Assembly (NCBI RefSeq): GCF_000421605.1
Contig: NZ_ATXI01000004.1
Location: forward strand, 53,720 to 117,719
Source of the DNA: Thermodesulfobacterium thermophilum DSM 1276
Lineage (GTDB): Bacteria > Desulfobacterota > Thermodesulfobacteria > Thermodesulfobacteriales > Thermodesulfobacteriaceae
Direction of reading: 5' to 3'
Length of the DNA stretch: 64,000 nucleotides
Each line of letters starts with the position of its first letter. Within the stretch, counting starts at the first letter, position 1. This document shows positions 9,441 through 17,526 of this stretch, piece by piece. The notes beneath the pieces were generated by a model. The model ran no database searches. It saw nothing but the letters and a program-made list of their open reading frames with translations, and had not been told where the DNA came from. The translations under genes were made by a program, and so were the position numbers.

Positions 9441-10467
9441 CTTCTCTCAAGGTCTCCCTGGTTGGTAAGGGAAAAAGGATCTCAAAACAAGCCCCTCCTT
9501 CTTTCAGGTTATAAACATTGATCCTACCTCCATGATTTTTAATGATACCATAACAAATAGAAAGGCCTAGACCTGTAGCCTCACCTTTTTCTTTAGTAGT
9601 AAAAAAGGGATCAAAAATAAAAGGCATAATTTCTGGAGGTATACCTGGACCGGTGTCTTTTACCTTTATGATAACCGTATCATATTTGACAGAGGTTTCT
9701 ACAATAATTTCTCCCTTTCCTTTCATCGCCTGGGCTGCGTTGATAAAAAGATTAAAAAACACCTGTTCTATCTGCTTTTGACTAACATATACCTTAGGTA
9801 GGTTTTTTTGTAGTTTAAACGTAAAAGTTACGTTTTTAAACATAGGATACTCAGAAAGTAGTTCATACACTTTTTTAACACTAAGGTTTAAGTCTACCCA
9901 TTCTCTCTTTTCTTCCTCTGGCCTACCAAAAGCTAAAAGTCCGTTGATAATGTTTCTACATCGTTCGGTCAGATTAATAATCCTATCGATCCAGGTTTGA
10001 TAAGTAGGAACCTCTCCTATTTCCTCTTTTAACATGCTGGCATACAAAAGAATACCACTTAAAGGATTCTTAAGCTCATGAGAAATCTCTCCTGCCATCC
10101 TTCCTAAACTGGCAAGCCTTTCAGTATTAATCCAGTATGGGAACCTAAACCAGTCTTTTTCCTGAATAAATACGTGTATCGTATAGTTAGGATTGATAGG
10201 TAGGTTGAACAGGTAATAAAAGTTATTTTCAAAAGTAAAAAAAGTCAACCCAAACGTGTCAAAAACCGGACCAAAAAGTTCTTCTAAAAAGACTATTTCG
10301 TCATCTTTAAGAAGATAGATAAATTCTTTTAGAAATCTTGAATTGTAATAAACTACTTTGTGCTTAAACTCAAAATCTACTCTCTCACATTCAGACACAA
10401 CGGTAGGATGTCTAATTTTTTCGATACTATCTTTGGTAAAAAATATAGAAACTTCTGCTAGAGTCAT
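9430..10467 (-). CDS. Soluble two-component sensor histidine kinase
   Basis: The C-terminal half has HisKA with phospho-His131 in [13 protein letters not shown] and an HATPase with N-box [18 protein letters not shown] and [10 protein letters not shown]. The first ~115 residues have no membrane helix and may form a small PAS-like sensory domain (not firmly recognised). It is therefore cytoplasmic and probably senses an internal cue. The ATG chosen at 10467 overlaps the mpl stop as TGATG; a TTG one codon earlier is possible. It is the obvious partner of the sigma54 regulator encoded next. Confidence 0.93.
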   Translation of the reverse strand: MTLAEVSIFFTKDSIEKIRHPTVVSECERVDFEFKHKVVYYNSRFLKEFIYLLKDDEIVFLEELFGPVFDTFGLTFFTFENNFYYLFNLPINPNYTIHVFIQEKDWFRFPYWINTERLASLGRMAGEISHELKNPLSGILLYASMLKEEIGEVPTYQTWIDRIINLTERCRNIINGLLAFGRPEEEKREWVDLNLSVKKVYELLSEYPMFKNVTFTFKLQKNLPKVYVSQKQIEQVFFNLFINAAQAMKGKGEIIVETSVKYDTVIIKVKDTGPGIPPEIMPFIFDPFFTTKEKGEATGLGLSICYGIIKNHGGRINVYNLKEGGACFEILFPLPTRETLREDAI

Positions 10468-11876
10468 CAAGAGAGTTGGGCTAAAAAACCTTTTATTTCT
10501 CTTTCCATGTAAGCACTAGACATAAATATTACCAGCTTTTTTCCCAGATAGTTTAGCCATTCAAACCGTGGATAGGAGAAAAATTCCTCAGTAAGCTTAA
10601 AAGCCTTTTTACCTTTAAGTTTAATCTCTTCTACCATCCTATCAAGGTCTATTCTATCCTCTGAAGGAACGTTTTCTATACCTGCAGGTGTTTTAAGGTA
10701 AACCACATCTGCTATACTTAAACTTTCTACATAATCCTGTTGAAAAATTTTGCGCTTACTTGAGTTGGTCCTGGGTTCAAAAAATATTACAGTAAGCTCA
10801 GGCTTTATCGCTTTTTTAAGCTCACCTACAGTTAATCTTACAGCTGTAGGATGATGAGCAAAATCATCTACTACCACAAGGTCTTTATCCCTATAGATTA
10901 TCTCTTGTCTTCTTTTTATCCCTGGGAAGGTTTTTAATCCCTCTTCTATGTCCTCGTTAAAAAGGTCTAACCCTTTTAGCAAGGCTATCACCCCTAAGGT
11001 GTTTAACACGTTATATTCTCCTACCAAGCTTACTTGAAAAGCCTCTTTTTTATAAGCCTGACTAAACTCAAAAATAGACATAAACCCTTGATTATCTAAA
11101 AAACTATCAACTTTAAGCAACCTAAAATCATTTGCCTCTCCTTTCCCATAACTGACGGCTTTAGCTTTAAGGTTTGCTTTGCTAACAACCTCATTAAGGT
11201 TTATATCATCCCCGTTATACACCAACAAACCATCTTCAGGTAAAAGCTCTATCATATCTATAAAAACCTTTTTTAAAGCCTCCAGATTAGAATATACGTC
11301 TGCATGGTCATATTCTAAGCTTGTCAAAATAACTGCATAGGGCTTATAATGAAAAAACTTAGGCACTCTATCAAAAGAGGCAGAGGGATATTCATCTCCT
11401 TCTATCACCATCCATTCCCCTTCACCATAACCGAAATTTTTCTCTTCATCCCTCAACACCCCTCCTACCAAAAAAGAAGGAGAATAGCCACCTCTTTTCA
11501 TTAAATAACTTAGAAGCGCGGTGGTGGTTGATTTCCCATGGGTTCCTGCACACACCAATACTTTTTTCCCATTAAACCAATTCTTTTCGAGAAATTGAGG
11601 GAAAGAGTACAACGGAAGGTTTAACTTCTGGGCTTTCAAAAGCTCTGGATGGTTAGCCTTTACCGAATTTCCTACGATCACACAGTCAGGTTTTATTTTA
11701 ACTATGTTTTCTGGATCAAAAGGTAGAACCTTTATTCCTAAATTTTTTAAAATGTCTGAAGCAGGAGGATAAATTTCTCCTTTTTCTGAACCAAAAACTT
11801 CATACCCAGACTGTTTTAAAAGTCCAGCTACTCCACACATCCCTATACCACCAATTCCTATAAAATACACCTTCAT
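10467..11876 (-). CDS. mpl: UDP-N-acetylmuramate:L-alanyl-gamma-D-glutamyl-meso-diaminopimelate ligase
   Basis: A Mur ligase that recycles the murein tripeptide onto UDP-MurNAc in the cytoplasm. The N-terminal Rossmann part has FIGIGGIGMCGVAGLL, followed by the ATP loop CAGTHGKSTTTALL, the Mpl-type segment VIEGDEYPSASFD, LEYDHADVY, and DDFAHHPTA followed by EPRTNSSKR. The GDEY and FAHHPTA forms separate Mpl from MurC. Length 469 aa is normal. It begins 2 bp after the SAM hydrolase gene. Confidence 0.92.
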   Translation of the reverse strand: MKVYFIGIGGIGMCGVAGLLKQSGYEVFGSEKGEIYPPASDILKNLGIKVLPFDPENIVKIKPDCVIVGNSVKANHPELLKAQKLNLPLYSFPQFLEKNWFNGKKVLVCAGTHGKSTTTALLSYLMKRGGYSPSFLVGGVLRDEEKNFGYGEGEWMVIEGDEYPSASFDRVPKFFHYKPYAVILTSLEYDHADVYSNLEALKKVFIDMIELLPEDGLLVYNGDDINLNEVVSKANLKAKAVSYGKGEANDFRLLKVDSFLDNQGFMSIFEFSQAYKKEAFQVSLVGEYNVLNTLGVIALLKGLDLFNEDIEEGLKTFPGIKRRQEIIYRDKDLVVVDDFAHHPTAVRLTVGELKKAIKPELTVIFFEPRTNSSKRKIFQQDYVESLSIADVVYLKTPAGIENVPSEDRIDLDRMVEEIKLKGKKAFKLTEEFFSYPRFEWLNYLGKKLVIFMSSAYMEREIKGFLAQLS

Positions 11877-11878
11877 AA

Positions 11879-12685
11879 TTAAACTCCCTCGTTTTCAAAA
11901 ATAATTTCTATTTCAGGTTCCCCTAAAACCTCTTTTGCTGACCCTTGATTTATAGCTATTTCCAACAATCCTTCACTCCCAAACAAAGCTACCAACTCCC
12001 CTTTCTTGGCCCCACCATAGGTCTTGACCAAAGGAACTTCCCGATGGTTAACCAAAATTTTAAAAGGCTTGTTCTTTGCCTTAAGTAGCTCTTGACTAAG
12101 GTTAGTAATCAAGTTGCCAAACTGATCCACATACCAAATAGCTAATTTTAATCCCTTTTCGGTTTTTTGAGGAGGTTTAAACTCAAGCTTAACTAAAGTA
12201 TCCATAGAGATTTTTTGGCTAAAACTCTCTAACGGTTCCTCTGCTAACAAAAAAGATACAACCGGAGCAAAGAGATCTCTTCCATGAAAAGTCTTGCTAT
12301 AAGGAGGACGTAAAACTTTAGAAACCTCTATCTCATAGGGAATACACTTTTCTGTCTGATAGATTAATGAAAAAATCCCGTTATCAGGCCCTACAAAAAA
12401 ATATTTATCGGTTTTAACCACTAAAGCCTTTCTTTCTGTACCTACCCCTGGGTCAACCACACAGAGGAAAACAGTGCCTTCAGGAAAATAACGATAAGAA
12501 AAAAACAACGTAAGAGCTGCTCGTCTTACATCTTGAGGGGATACTTCATGACAAAGGTCTATAAACTGAAGACTTGTTATGTTCACTCCTTTTCTATTAA
12601 GTTCTTGTAATATTTTTCCCTTAACTACCCCTACATAATGGTCTTTGATACCAAAATCCGTAAGTAGCACTACAGTTTTATACAT
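11879..12685 (-). CDS. SAM hydrolase / hydroxide adenosyltransferase (DUF62 family)
   Basis: The family hydrolyses S-adenosylmethionine to adenosine and methionine. Conserved marks include LLTDFGIKDHYVG at the N-terminus, DLCHEVSPQDVRRAA, VVDPGVGTERKAL and VGPDNGIFS, with the second-domain motif FGNLITNL. The 268-aa length is typical. It overlaps the upstream PP-loop gene by 16 bp. Its physiological purpose (SAM level control or detoxification) is not known from the context. An MTA/SAH deaminase elsewhere in the window also touches SAM by-products. Confidence 0.9.
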   Translation of the reverse strand: MYKTVVLLTDFGIKDHYVGVVKGKILQELNRKGVNITSLQFIDLCHEVSPQDVRRAALTLFFSYRYFPEGTVFLCVVDPGVGTERKALVVKTDKYFFVGPDNGIFSLIYQTEKCIPYEIEVSKVLRPPYSKTFHGRDLFAPVVSFLLAEEPLESFSQKISMDTLVKLEFKPPQKTEKGLKLAIWYVDQFGNLITNLSQELLKAKNKPFKILVNHREVPLVKTYGGAKKGELVALFGSEGLLEIAINQGSAKEVLGEPEIEIIFENEGV

Positions 12686-13599
12686 TCTACGGCTTCTCCC
12701 TCAGCCAACCTTTTTCTTGCTTTAGGTGCATATTTTAATAGAAGTTCTCTAATAAACTCTACAGGAGGATTTCCTTCAACCACACAGGCAACAGGAGAAC
12801 TTTGACTAAGCATATAAAGAGGAAACTCTTTTTCGACTATCTCCTGGATTGTCTGATTTTCCTCTTGGTTTCTACCAAGGATAACCCAAAGGTTTTCCTC
12901 TAAAAAATGTCTTCCCAAGCAAAGAAGTTGAGCGGTTTTATAGGTGAGAAGTCTTTTTTCTTTCAAAACTTTCAACACCCTTGAGCCTATCTGAGGGTCT
13001 GTCAATAAACACCCTCCAGCAGGTGTTGGTATCTCCTTTATCCCCCATTTTTTAGCCAGCTCAAGCTGTGGTTTTCTTTGTCTACCTTGAAGGTCTAAAA
13101 GTTTTTCCCTGTCTACTAAACCTTCCCTTTCAGGGATAGTAGGTTCCAAAAGTTTAGCAGATAAAGGTCTAAGCAGTATTCCCTTTACCTCTGCATCTCT
13201 TTCTATAGTCTCTAAGGCCTGTCGATTCTGGCTCATAGGCCTTTGTCCTACTACCTCTCCAGTGGCTATAAAATCAGCCCCAAGTTCAGAAAGTAAGGTT
13301 TTAGCAAGTCTAACCATCAAAATTTTACAGTCTAAACAAGGGTTAGCAAAATCTCCATACCCATATCTTGGTTTTTTTAAAATCTGAAGATATTCTTCCG
13401 TAATGTCTAAAACCAATCCTTTTTCAAACCCCAGCTCTAAACTCTTTTGATAAAAAATCTCAGGATTTTTTTTGTATTTCCAACCAAAAAAAGGGGTAAT
13501 AAATTTAACAGGTATAACCTTTATCCCTTGAGTCTTCAAGACAAGGCCAGCAAGAAGGCTGTCAAGCCCGTCTGAAAATAACAAAAGAGCCTTTCCCAT
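12670..13599 (-). CDS. PP-loop (ThiI/MnmA-like) ATPase with C-terminal NFACT-R/DUF814-like region, putative RNA thiolation enzyme
   Basis: The N-terminus has a variant PP-loop (LFSDGLDSLLAG; the usual form is SGGxDS), which adenylates a substrate. A CxxC pair in NPCLDCK and a cysteine in PAGGCLLTDP could carry sulfur, as in tRNA thiouridylases. The region from about 205 (SRVLKVLKE, LGRHF, ILGRNQEEN) resembles the NFACT-R RNA-binding domain, which is known in fusion with ThiI-like modules. The likely role is base thiolation of an RNA, with target unknown. It starts 1 bp after the recN stop and is coupled to the SAM hydrolase gene. Confidence 0.78.
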   Translation of the reverse strand: MGKALLLFSDGLDSLLAGLVLKTQGIKVIPVKFITPFFGWKYKKNPEIFYQKSLELGFEKGLVLDITEEYLQILKKPRYGYGDFANPCLDCKILMVRLAKTLLSELGADFIATGEVVGQRPMSQNRQALETIERDAEVKGILLRPLSAKLLEPTIPEREGLVDREKLLDLQGRQRKPQLELAKKWGIKEIPTPAGGCLLTDPQIGSRVLKVLKEKRLLTYKTAQLLCLGRHFLEENLWVILGRNQEENQTIQEIVEKEFPLYMLSQSSPVACVVEGNPPVEFIRELLLKYAPKARKRLAEGEAVECIKL

Positions 13600-15240
13600 C
13601 TAAGAACTTTCCCTTAAAAACTGCTGAGCTAACTCAAGGTTTTCAGGATGACCTAACATTCTTGCGATCTCTTTAAGCCTTTCTTCTTTCTCAAGAGGTC
13701 TAACCACCGCTTTGGTTTCTCCAAGATCTGAGTACTTTTCTACTAAAAAATGATGATCTGCCATGGCTGCTATTTGAGGAAGATGGGTAATACAAACTAC
13801 CTGCGTATTTTCCGAAAGTTTTTTAAGTTTTTCACCTACTTTTTTCGCGGTAATCCCACCTATACCTACGTCTACCTCGTCAAAAATTACTGTTTTAGGT
13901 GTCTGTTTGGTCTGGATGATTGATTGAATAGCCAGAAAAATACGAGAAAGTTCTCCTCCTGAAGCTACCTTTTCAAGAGGTTTTGGAGGGATCCCTGGAT
14001 TAGATGAAAAAAGAAATCTCACCTCATCAAGCCCATAAGAACCAAGGTTACTTCCTTCAGGTGCTTTAGAGTTAACTTCTATCAAAAACTCAACCTTTTC
14101 CATCCCAAGTTCTTTTAGCTCTTCTTTTAATAATTTAGTTAGGGCTAAAGATCCCTCTTTTCTTTTCAACGACAAATCTTTAGCTAAGCTTAAGACTTCT
14201 TCTAAAACTATTTCTTGCTTTTTCTTTAAATCCTCATAATCCTCTCTCCCAAACTCAAGAAGGTTTAACTCACCTCTCAGTTCCTCTAATAACTTTTGCA
14301 AGCCTCTGGTGTCTCGCTGATATTTCTTTTTTAATTTTTCGTATTGAGAAAGCCTTGTTTCTATTTGGTCTAAAAGGGAACTATCTTCAGGAAGCCCTCT
14401 GGAATAGGTGTATATTTCTCTTAAAATCTCTTTAATTTCATAATAAAACCCTGAGGTTTTTTCAGCATAAATCTTAAAAACTCTATCCAAACTACTTATT
14501 TTTTCTAAAGAAGATAAAGCCTGATAAAGGTTTGAGGTAGTCTCTTCTAAACTTTTTGATGTCAAGTCTAACTGTTCTTTTAAAAACGTAAGGTTTTTAA
14601 GTTTTTCTCTTTCCTCTCTAAGTTGTTCTTCTTCCTCAGGATCGGGTTTTAGGTCTTCAAGCTCTTTTATCTGGAAAAGTAAAAAATCTTTTTTAACGGA
14701 GAGATCCTCAAGTTTTTTTTCTAAAGCCAAAACTTGAGAAGAAATTTCTTTATAACGAGCTAAGGCCTCTCTATAAGCCTTCAAAAGACTAAATGAATCA
14801 GCAAACTCATCTAAAAGCTCTAACTGTTTTTCGGGATCAATAAGGGTGTAAAATTCGTGCTGACTGGTAAGAAGGATTAAATCTTTGGTTAGGTAGCTAA
14901 GGTCTGTTAAAGAAGCTGGTTCTCCGTTAATAAAAACTCTTTGTTTTTTTGGAGAAAAAACCCTGAGGATGTGTATCTCATCTGTTTCTTGATATCCTAA
15001 GTCTTTTAATCTTTGGTATAGAAAATCGCCTCCCCAGATAAGGGCTTCTACCTCTCCTTCTTTAGCCCCTGGTTTCAGATAGTCTTGACTAAACCTATCT
15101 CCTAAAAGGAGCCTTATTGCCTTTATCACCAAAGATTTTCCTGCCCCTGTTTCTCCGGTAAAAACAATAAATCCTTTATCAAAGTTAAGCGAGATTTCGT
15201 CTATCAACACCAAATTTCTAATACTAAGTTCTTTTAACAT
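13600..15240 (-). CDS. recN: DNA repair protein RecN
   Basis: An SMC-like ATPase for double-strand-break repair. Walker A is FTGETGAGKSLVIKAI near residue 30. Long coiled-coil arms run from about 150 to 370, and the signature motif VASGGELSRIFLAI and Walker B TVIFDEVDVGIGG follow. Length 546 aa is typical. It is the first gene of a six-gene minus-strand block. The ATG is preceded by a weak Shine-Dalgarno and a possible promoter (TTGTTT, 17 nt, TAAAAT) about 17 nt before the start. Confidence 0.96.
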   Translation of the reverse strand: MLKELSIRNLVLIDEISLNFDKGFIVFTGETGAGKSLVIKAIRLLLGDRFSQDYLKPGAKEGEVEALIWGGDFLYQRLKDLGYQETDEIHILRVFSPKKQRVFINGEPASLTDLSYLTKDLILLTSQHEFYTLIDPEKQLELLDEFADSFSLLKAYREALARYKEISSQVLALEKKLEDLSVKKDFLLFQIKELEDLKPDPEEEEQLREEREKLKNLTFLKEQLDLTSKSLEETTSNLYQALSSLEKISSLDRVFKIYAEKTSGFYYEIKEILREIYTYSRGLPEDSSLLDQIETRLSQYEKLKKKYQRDTRGLQKLLEELRGELNLLEFGREDYEDLKKKQEIVLEEVLSLAKDLSLKRKEGSLALTKLLKEELKELGMEKVEFLIEVNSKAPEGSNLGSYGLDEVRFLFSSNPGIPPKPLEKVASGGELSRIFLAIQSIIQTKQTPKTVIFDEVDVGIGGITAKKVGEKLKKLSENTQVVCITHLPQIAAMADHHFLVEKYSDLGETKAVVRPLEKEERLKEIARMLGHPENLELAQQFLRESS

Positions 15241-15349
15241 GGCTTAAGTACGATAAAATTTTAAAACATTTTCTGGCAAAAAACAAGGTGAGAACCTCTT
15301 GATAAACCAGATTTTTAGAGTAATATTTACAAAAGTATACAGGTTTTTC

Positions 15350-15435
15350 GCCCGGGTGGCGGAATTGGTAGACGCTGTGGACTTAAAATCCACTGGGGTT
15401 TCCGCCCCGTGCCGGTTCGAGTCCGGCCCCGGGCA
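15350..15435 (+). tRNA. tRNA-Leu (anticodon TAA)
   Basis: The acceptor stem GCCCGGG/CCCGGGC (15350-15356 and 15428-15434), a type II long variable arm (GGGG TTTCCG CCCC), the T arm GCCGG-TTCGAGT-CCGGC and the anticodon stem GTGGA/TCCAC around loop CTTAAAA (TAA at 15384-15386) all fold. Discriminator A; CCA is not encoded. A T-run follows directly and may terminate transcription. Confidence 0.98.
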
Positions 15436-15972
15436 TTTTTCCTTAGTCTCAAGGGAATTATTTTTTCACATTTTTATTTAACCACGCGGGCTCATCACAA
15501 CCATTACAAATTAGACTCTAAACCCCTCCCTACTTTTCAAAATTATATTTTTAAACTATTTATCTTGTAAAAATTTTGTTTTATATTATAATTTTTAATA
15601 TATCTTAGGTCTTTGACAAGAGAATAGGCTACAGGGCAGGGGCAATCTTGAGCTTTAAGGGGCTAGCATAACTTTTTCAAGGGTGTGTGTAAGTATATTT
15701 GGTAAACAAATAAACATTTTTTGCCCTTCCCTACAAATAAGATTTTATGCGACATAAAGAAGGGTGTTTTTAGAAGTATTTTATTGAGTCTCATTTGCAA
15801 TTAAAGTAGCTAAAAAGTATCTTTATAAGTTATTGATTTTATGTAAAAATTTTTTGTTATCCCTGACTCTCAAACATAGATTTTATCAGCATTTCAAAGG
15901 GCTATTTTTTAAAATTTAGTTTTATACTAAACTTTAAAAAGTTAGATTTTATCAGGGTTCCACGGGGTAAGA
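15436..15972. other. Gene-free AT-rich stretch upstream of the CRISPR array (possible leader)
   Basis: No convincing reading frame is present. It holds a plus-strand promoter-like pair (TTGTAA 15565-15570, 16 nt, TATAAT 15587-15592), then a locally G-rich segment (about 15605-15695) that may be a small RNA. It also has a decayed repeat-like sequence near 15722-15753, a 13-bp direct repeat TAGATTTTATCAG (15877-15889 and 15943-15955), and a small hairpin TTTAGT/ACTAAA just before the array. The part nearest the array is a plausible leader. Confidence 0.5.
15565..15592 (+). promoter_or_regulatory. Predicted sigma70-type promoter in the gene-free stretch
   Basis: TTGTAA and TATAAT are separated by 16 nt, pointing rightward toward a G-rich segment and, farther on, the CRISPR array. 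No coding sequence follows, so the product would be a small RNA or a long pre-crRNA leader transcript. Confidence 0.4.
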
Positions 15973-16302
15973 GTAGAAACCTGCCCTACTTAAAAAGGGA
16001 TTGCGACCTTACATTCCTTATTCAACACATACTGAGTGTATTTCGTAGAAACCTGCCCTACTTAAAAAGGGATTGCGACACTATATCCCCGTTCTCTAAT
16101 TGGATAAAATATTTGTAGAAACCTGCCCTACTTAAAAAGGGATTGCGACCAATTACCTCAACCCTCTCCATCAGCCTCTATTTTTGTAGAAACCTGCCCT
16201 ACTTAAAAAGGGATTGCGACGCGTTTGAATAAAAACGGAAAGTATAGTTTGTTTGCTTCTACTGAATGTAGAAATCTTCCTTATTTAAAAATAATCTGGT
16301 GA
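15973..16302 (+). CRISPR. Small CRISPR array: four perfect 35-nt repeats plus one decayed terminal repeat
   Basis: Identical 35-nt repeats start at 15973, 16045, 16115 and 16186; each begins GTAGAAACCTGCCCTA and ends GGGATTGCGAC. Spacers are 37, 35 and 36 nt. A fifth copy at 16268-16302 keeps the first half (GTAGAAA, CC, TTAAAAA) but has lost the second half, after a 47-nt interval. Decay at the right end and the last eight bases ATTGCGAC (compare the common 5' handle ATTGAAAC) suggest left-to-right transcription with the leader on the left. No cas gene is in the window. Repeat shape suggests a class 1 (type I or III) system, which is inference. Confidence 0.95.
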
Positions 16303-16476
16303 TTGGTAAGTGGTCTGAGTTGCTTAAAATATCTGCAATTATAAACGAACAGGGGAAAACCTCTAAATTCGGTGGCTATTCCATTTTTAGTGAGAAGAAA
16401 AATAAAGAATAGCTTTAATCTTACTCCATTAACGCAATTGTTTGATAGAGCGTACTCATAAAATTAATTTGTAAGG
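16303..16476. other. Gene-free spacer between CRISPR array and trmB
   Basis: No reading frame is supported. It contains an inverted repeat GCTATTC/GAATAGC (16375-16381 and 16407-16413) with an inner ATTTTT/AAAAAT match, without a clear U-run on either side. It could be a decayed mobile-element end or a weak hairpin terminator for trmB. Confidence 0.35.
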
Positions 16477-17526
16477 CTATACTAAAGTTTTGCTTAGGTT
16501 AAAAAGTTTAGTTTTACAGGTAGTTTTTATTAGCTCAGCCTCAGGTAAAAAAGACCAGATTTTGTGAGTTATCAAAGAGATAGCAAGGTGGACTCCATCT
16601 GTTGGGTCAGGATGGTCTGAACTATGAACAGAAATAAGAATCCCTCTGGTTTCATAAGGATTTACAGCTACAAAAAACCGTTGTTGCAGACTCTTTTCTA
16701 ACACTATGAGGTCTATAAGTAACCCATCTTCTTTGGTATAAACATCTAAAACCTTTATCAAATCTCCTTCGCTTTGGTATAAAATGTCCTTAGGTATTGC
16801 TTTAACCAAAGTTCGAAAATCTGGCAATTGTTTTACCTTCAACACACTTATTATGGGCACATAATCCTCCTTCGTTAATCTTAATAACGGATATTTTTCT
16901 TTTACCCAATCAGGCAACCTAACCTTTTTTATCTTTTTAAACCCGGTAAAATATAAAGGAAGGCCCTGAGAGAGCCATTTTTTTGCATATTTAGTAGGAT
17001 AAAAATCTTCTATCTCAGTTCTTATAAGTTCTCCCCAAAGAGGGGAAAAAGCCTCATTACTGGTAAATAATTTTACTACCTCTTCAATATAAGGTCTATG
17101 GTCTGTTGCCATCCGAAAAAATCCACCTTCTTTAAGCCGGTCTGCAAGCAACCATACAAACGCTTCATTAACTAACCTGTTTCGTCTTTTCTTACGTTTA
17201 TCCCAAGGATCTGGAAAATTAAGATAAAGTCCAGAGATACTTTCTGAAGTAAACCCTTTAATAAGAAGTTTGGTCCCTTCCATCGGTAAGAGTCTTAAAT
17301 TTGAAAGACCTTCTCCTTCTGCCCTTTTTAAAGCCTTTCTTAAAACCTCCCGGCAAAACTCGGTGCCAACAAAGTTAAAATGAGGGTAAGTTTTGGCTAA
17401 ATGAACGATAAACTCTCCGTTTCCTATACCTATCTCTACATAAATAGGGTTTAAATTGTTAAAAATCTCAGACCACTTAGGTTGAAAGCCTAAATCTTCT
17501 TCTTTTAAGTAGACTTTATTTTCCAT
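16477..17526 (-). CDS. trmB: tRNA (guanine-N7-)-methyltransferase with thermophile-type C-terminal extension
   Basis: It methylates G46 of tRNA using SAM. The SAM-binding motif VEIGIGNGEFIVHLA, NFVGTEF, YLNFPDPWDKRKKRRNR and a downstream T-D pair (MATDHRPYIEEV) are family marks. The ATG at 17526 is chosen because the frame upstream lies inside the efflux gene and starts with no homology; it overlaps the end of that gene by 11 bp. This gives 349 aa, about 110-150 longer than mesophilic TrmB. Such a long C-terminal region is described for thermophilic TrmB (Aquifex). Confidence 0.93.
   Translation of the reverse strand: MENKVYLKEEDLGFQPKWSEIFNNLNPIYVEIGIGNGEFIVHLAKTYPHFNFVGTEFCREVLRKALKRAEGEGLSNLRLLPMEGTKLLIKGFTSESISGLYLNFPDPWDKRKKRRNRLVNEAFVWLLADRLKEGGFFRMATDHRPYIEEVVKLFTSNEAFSPLWGELIRTEIEDFYPTKYAKKWLSQGLPLYFTGFKKIKKVRLPDWVKEKYPLLRLTKEDYVPIISVLKVKQLPDFRTLVKAIPKDILYQSEGDLIKVLDVYTKEDGLLIDLIVLEKSLQQRFFVAVNPYETRGILISVHSSDHPDPTDGVHLAISLITHKIWSFLPEAELIKTTCKTKLFNLSKTLV

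Noticed and set aside
16375..16413. Inverted repeat GCTATTC/GAATAGC as an insertion-sequence end
   Set aside because: No transposase, no second end and no target duplication; kept only as a note on the spacer.
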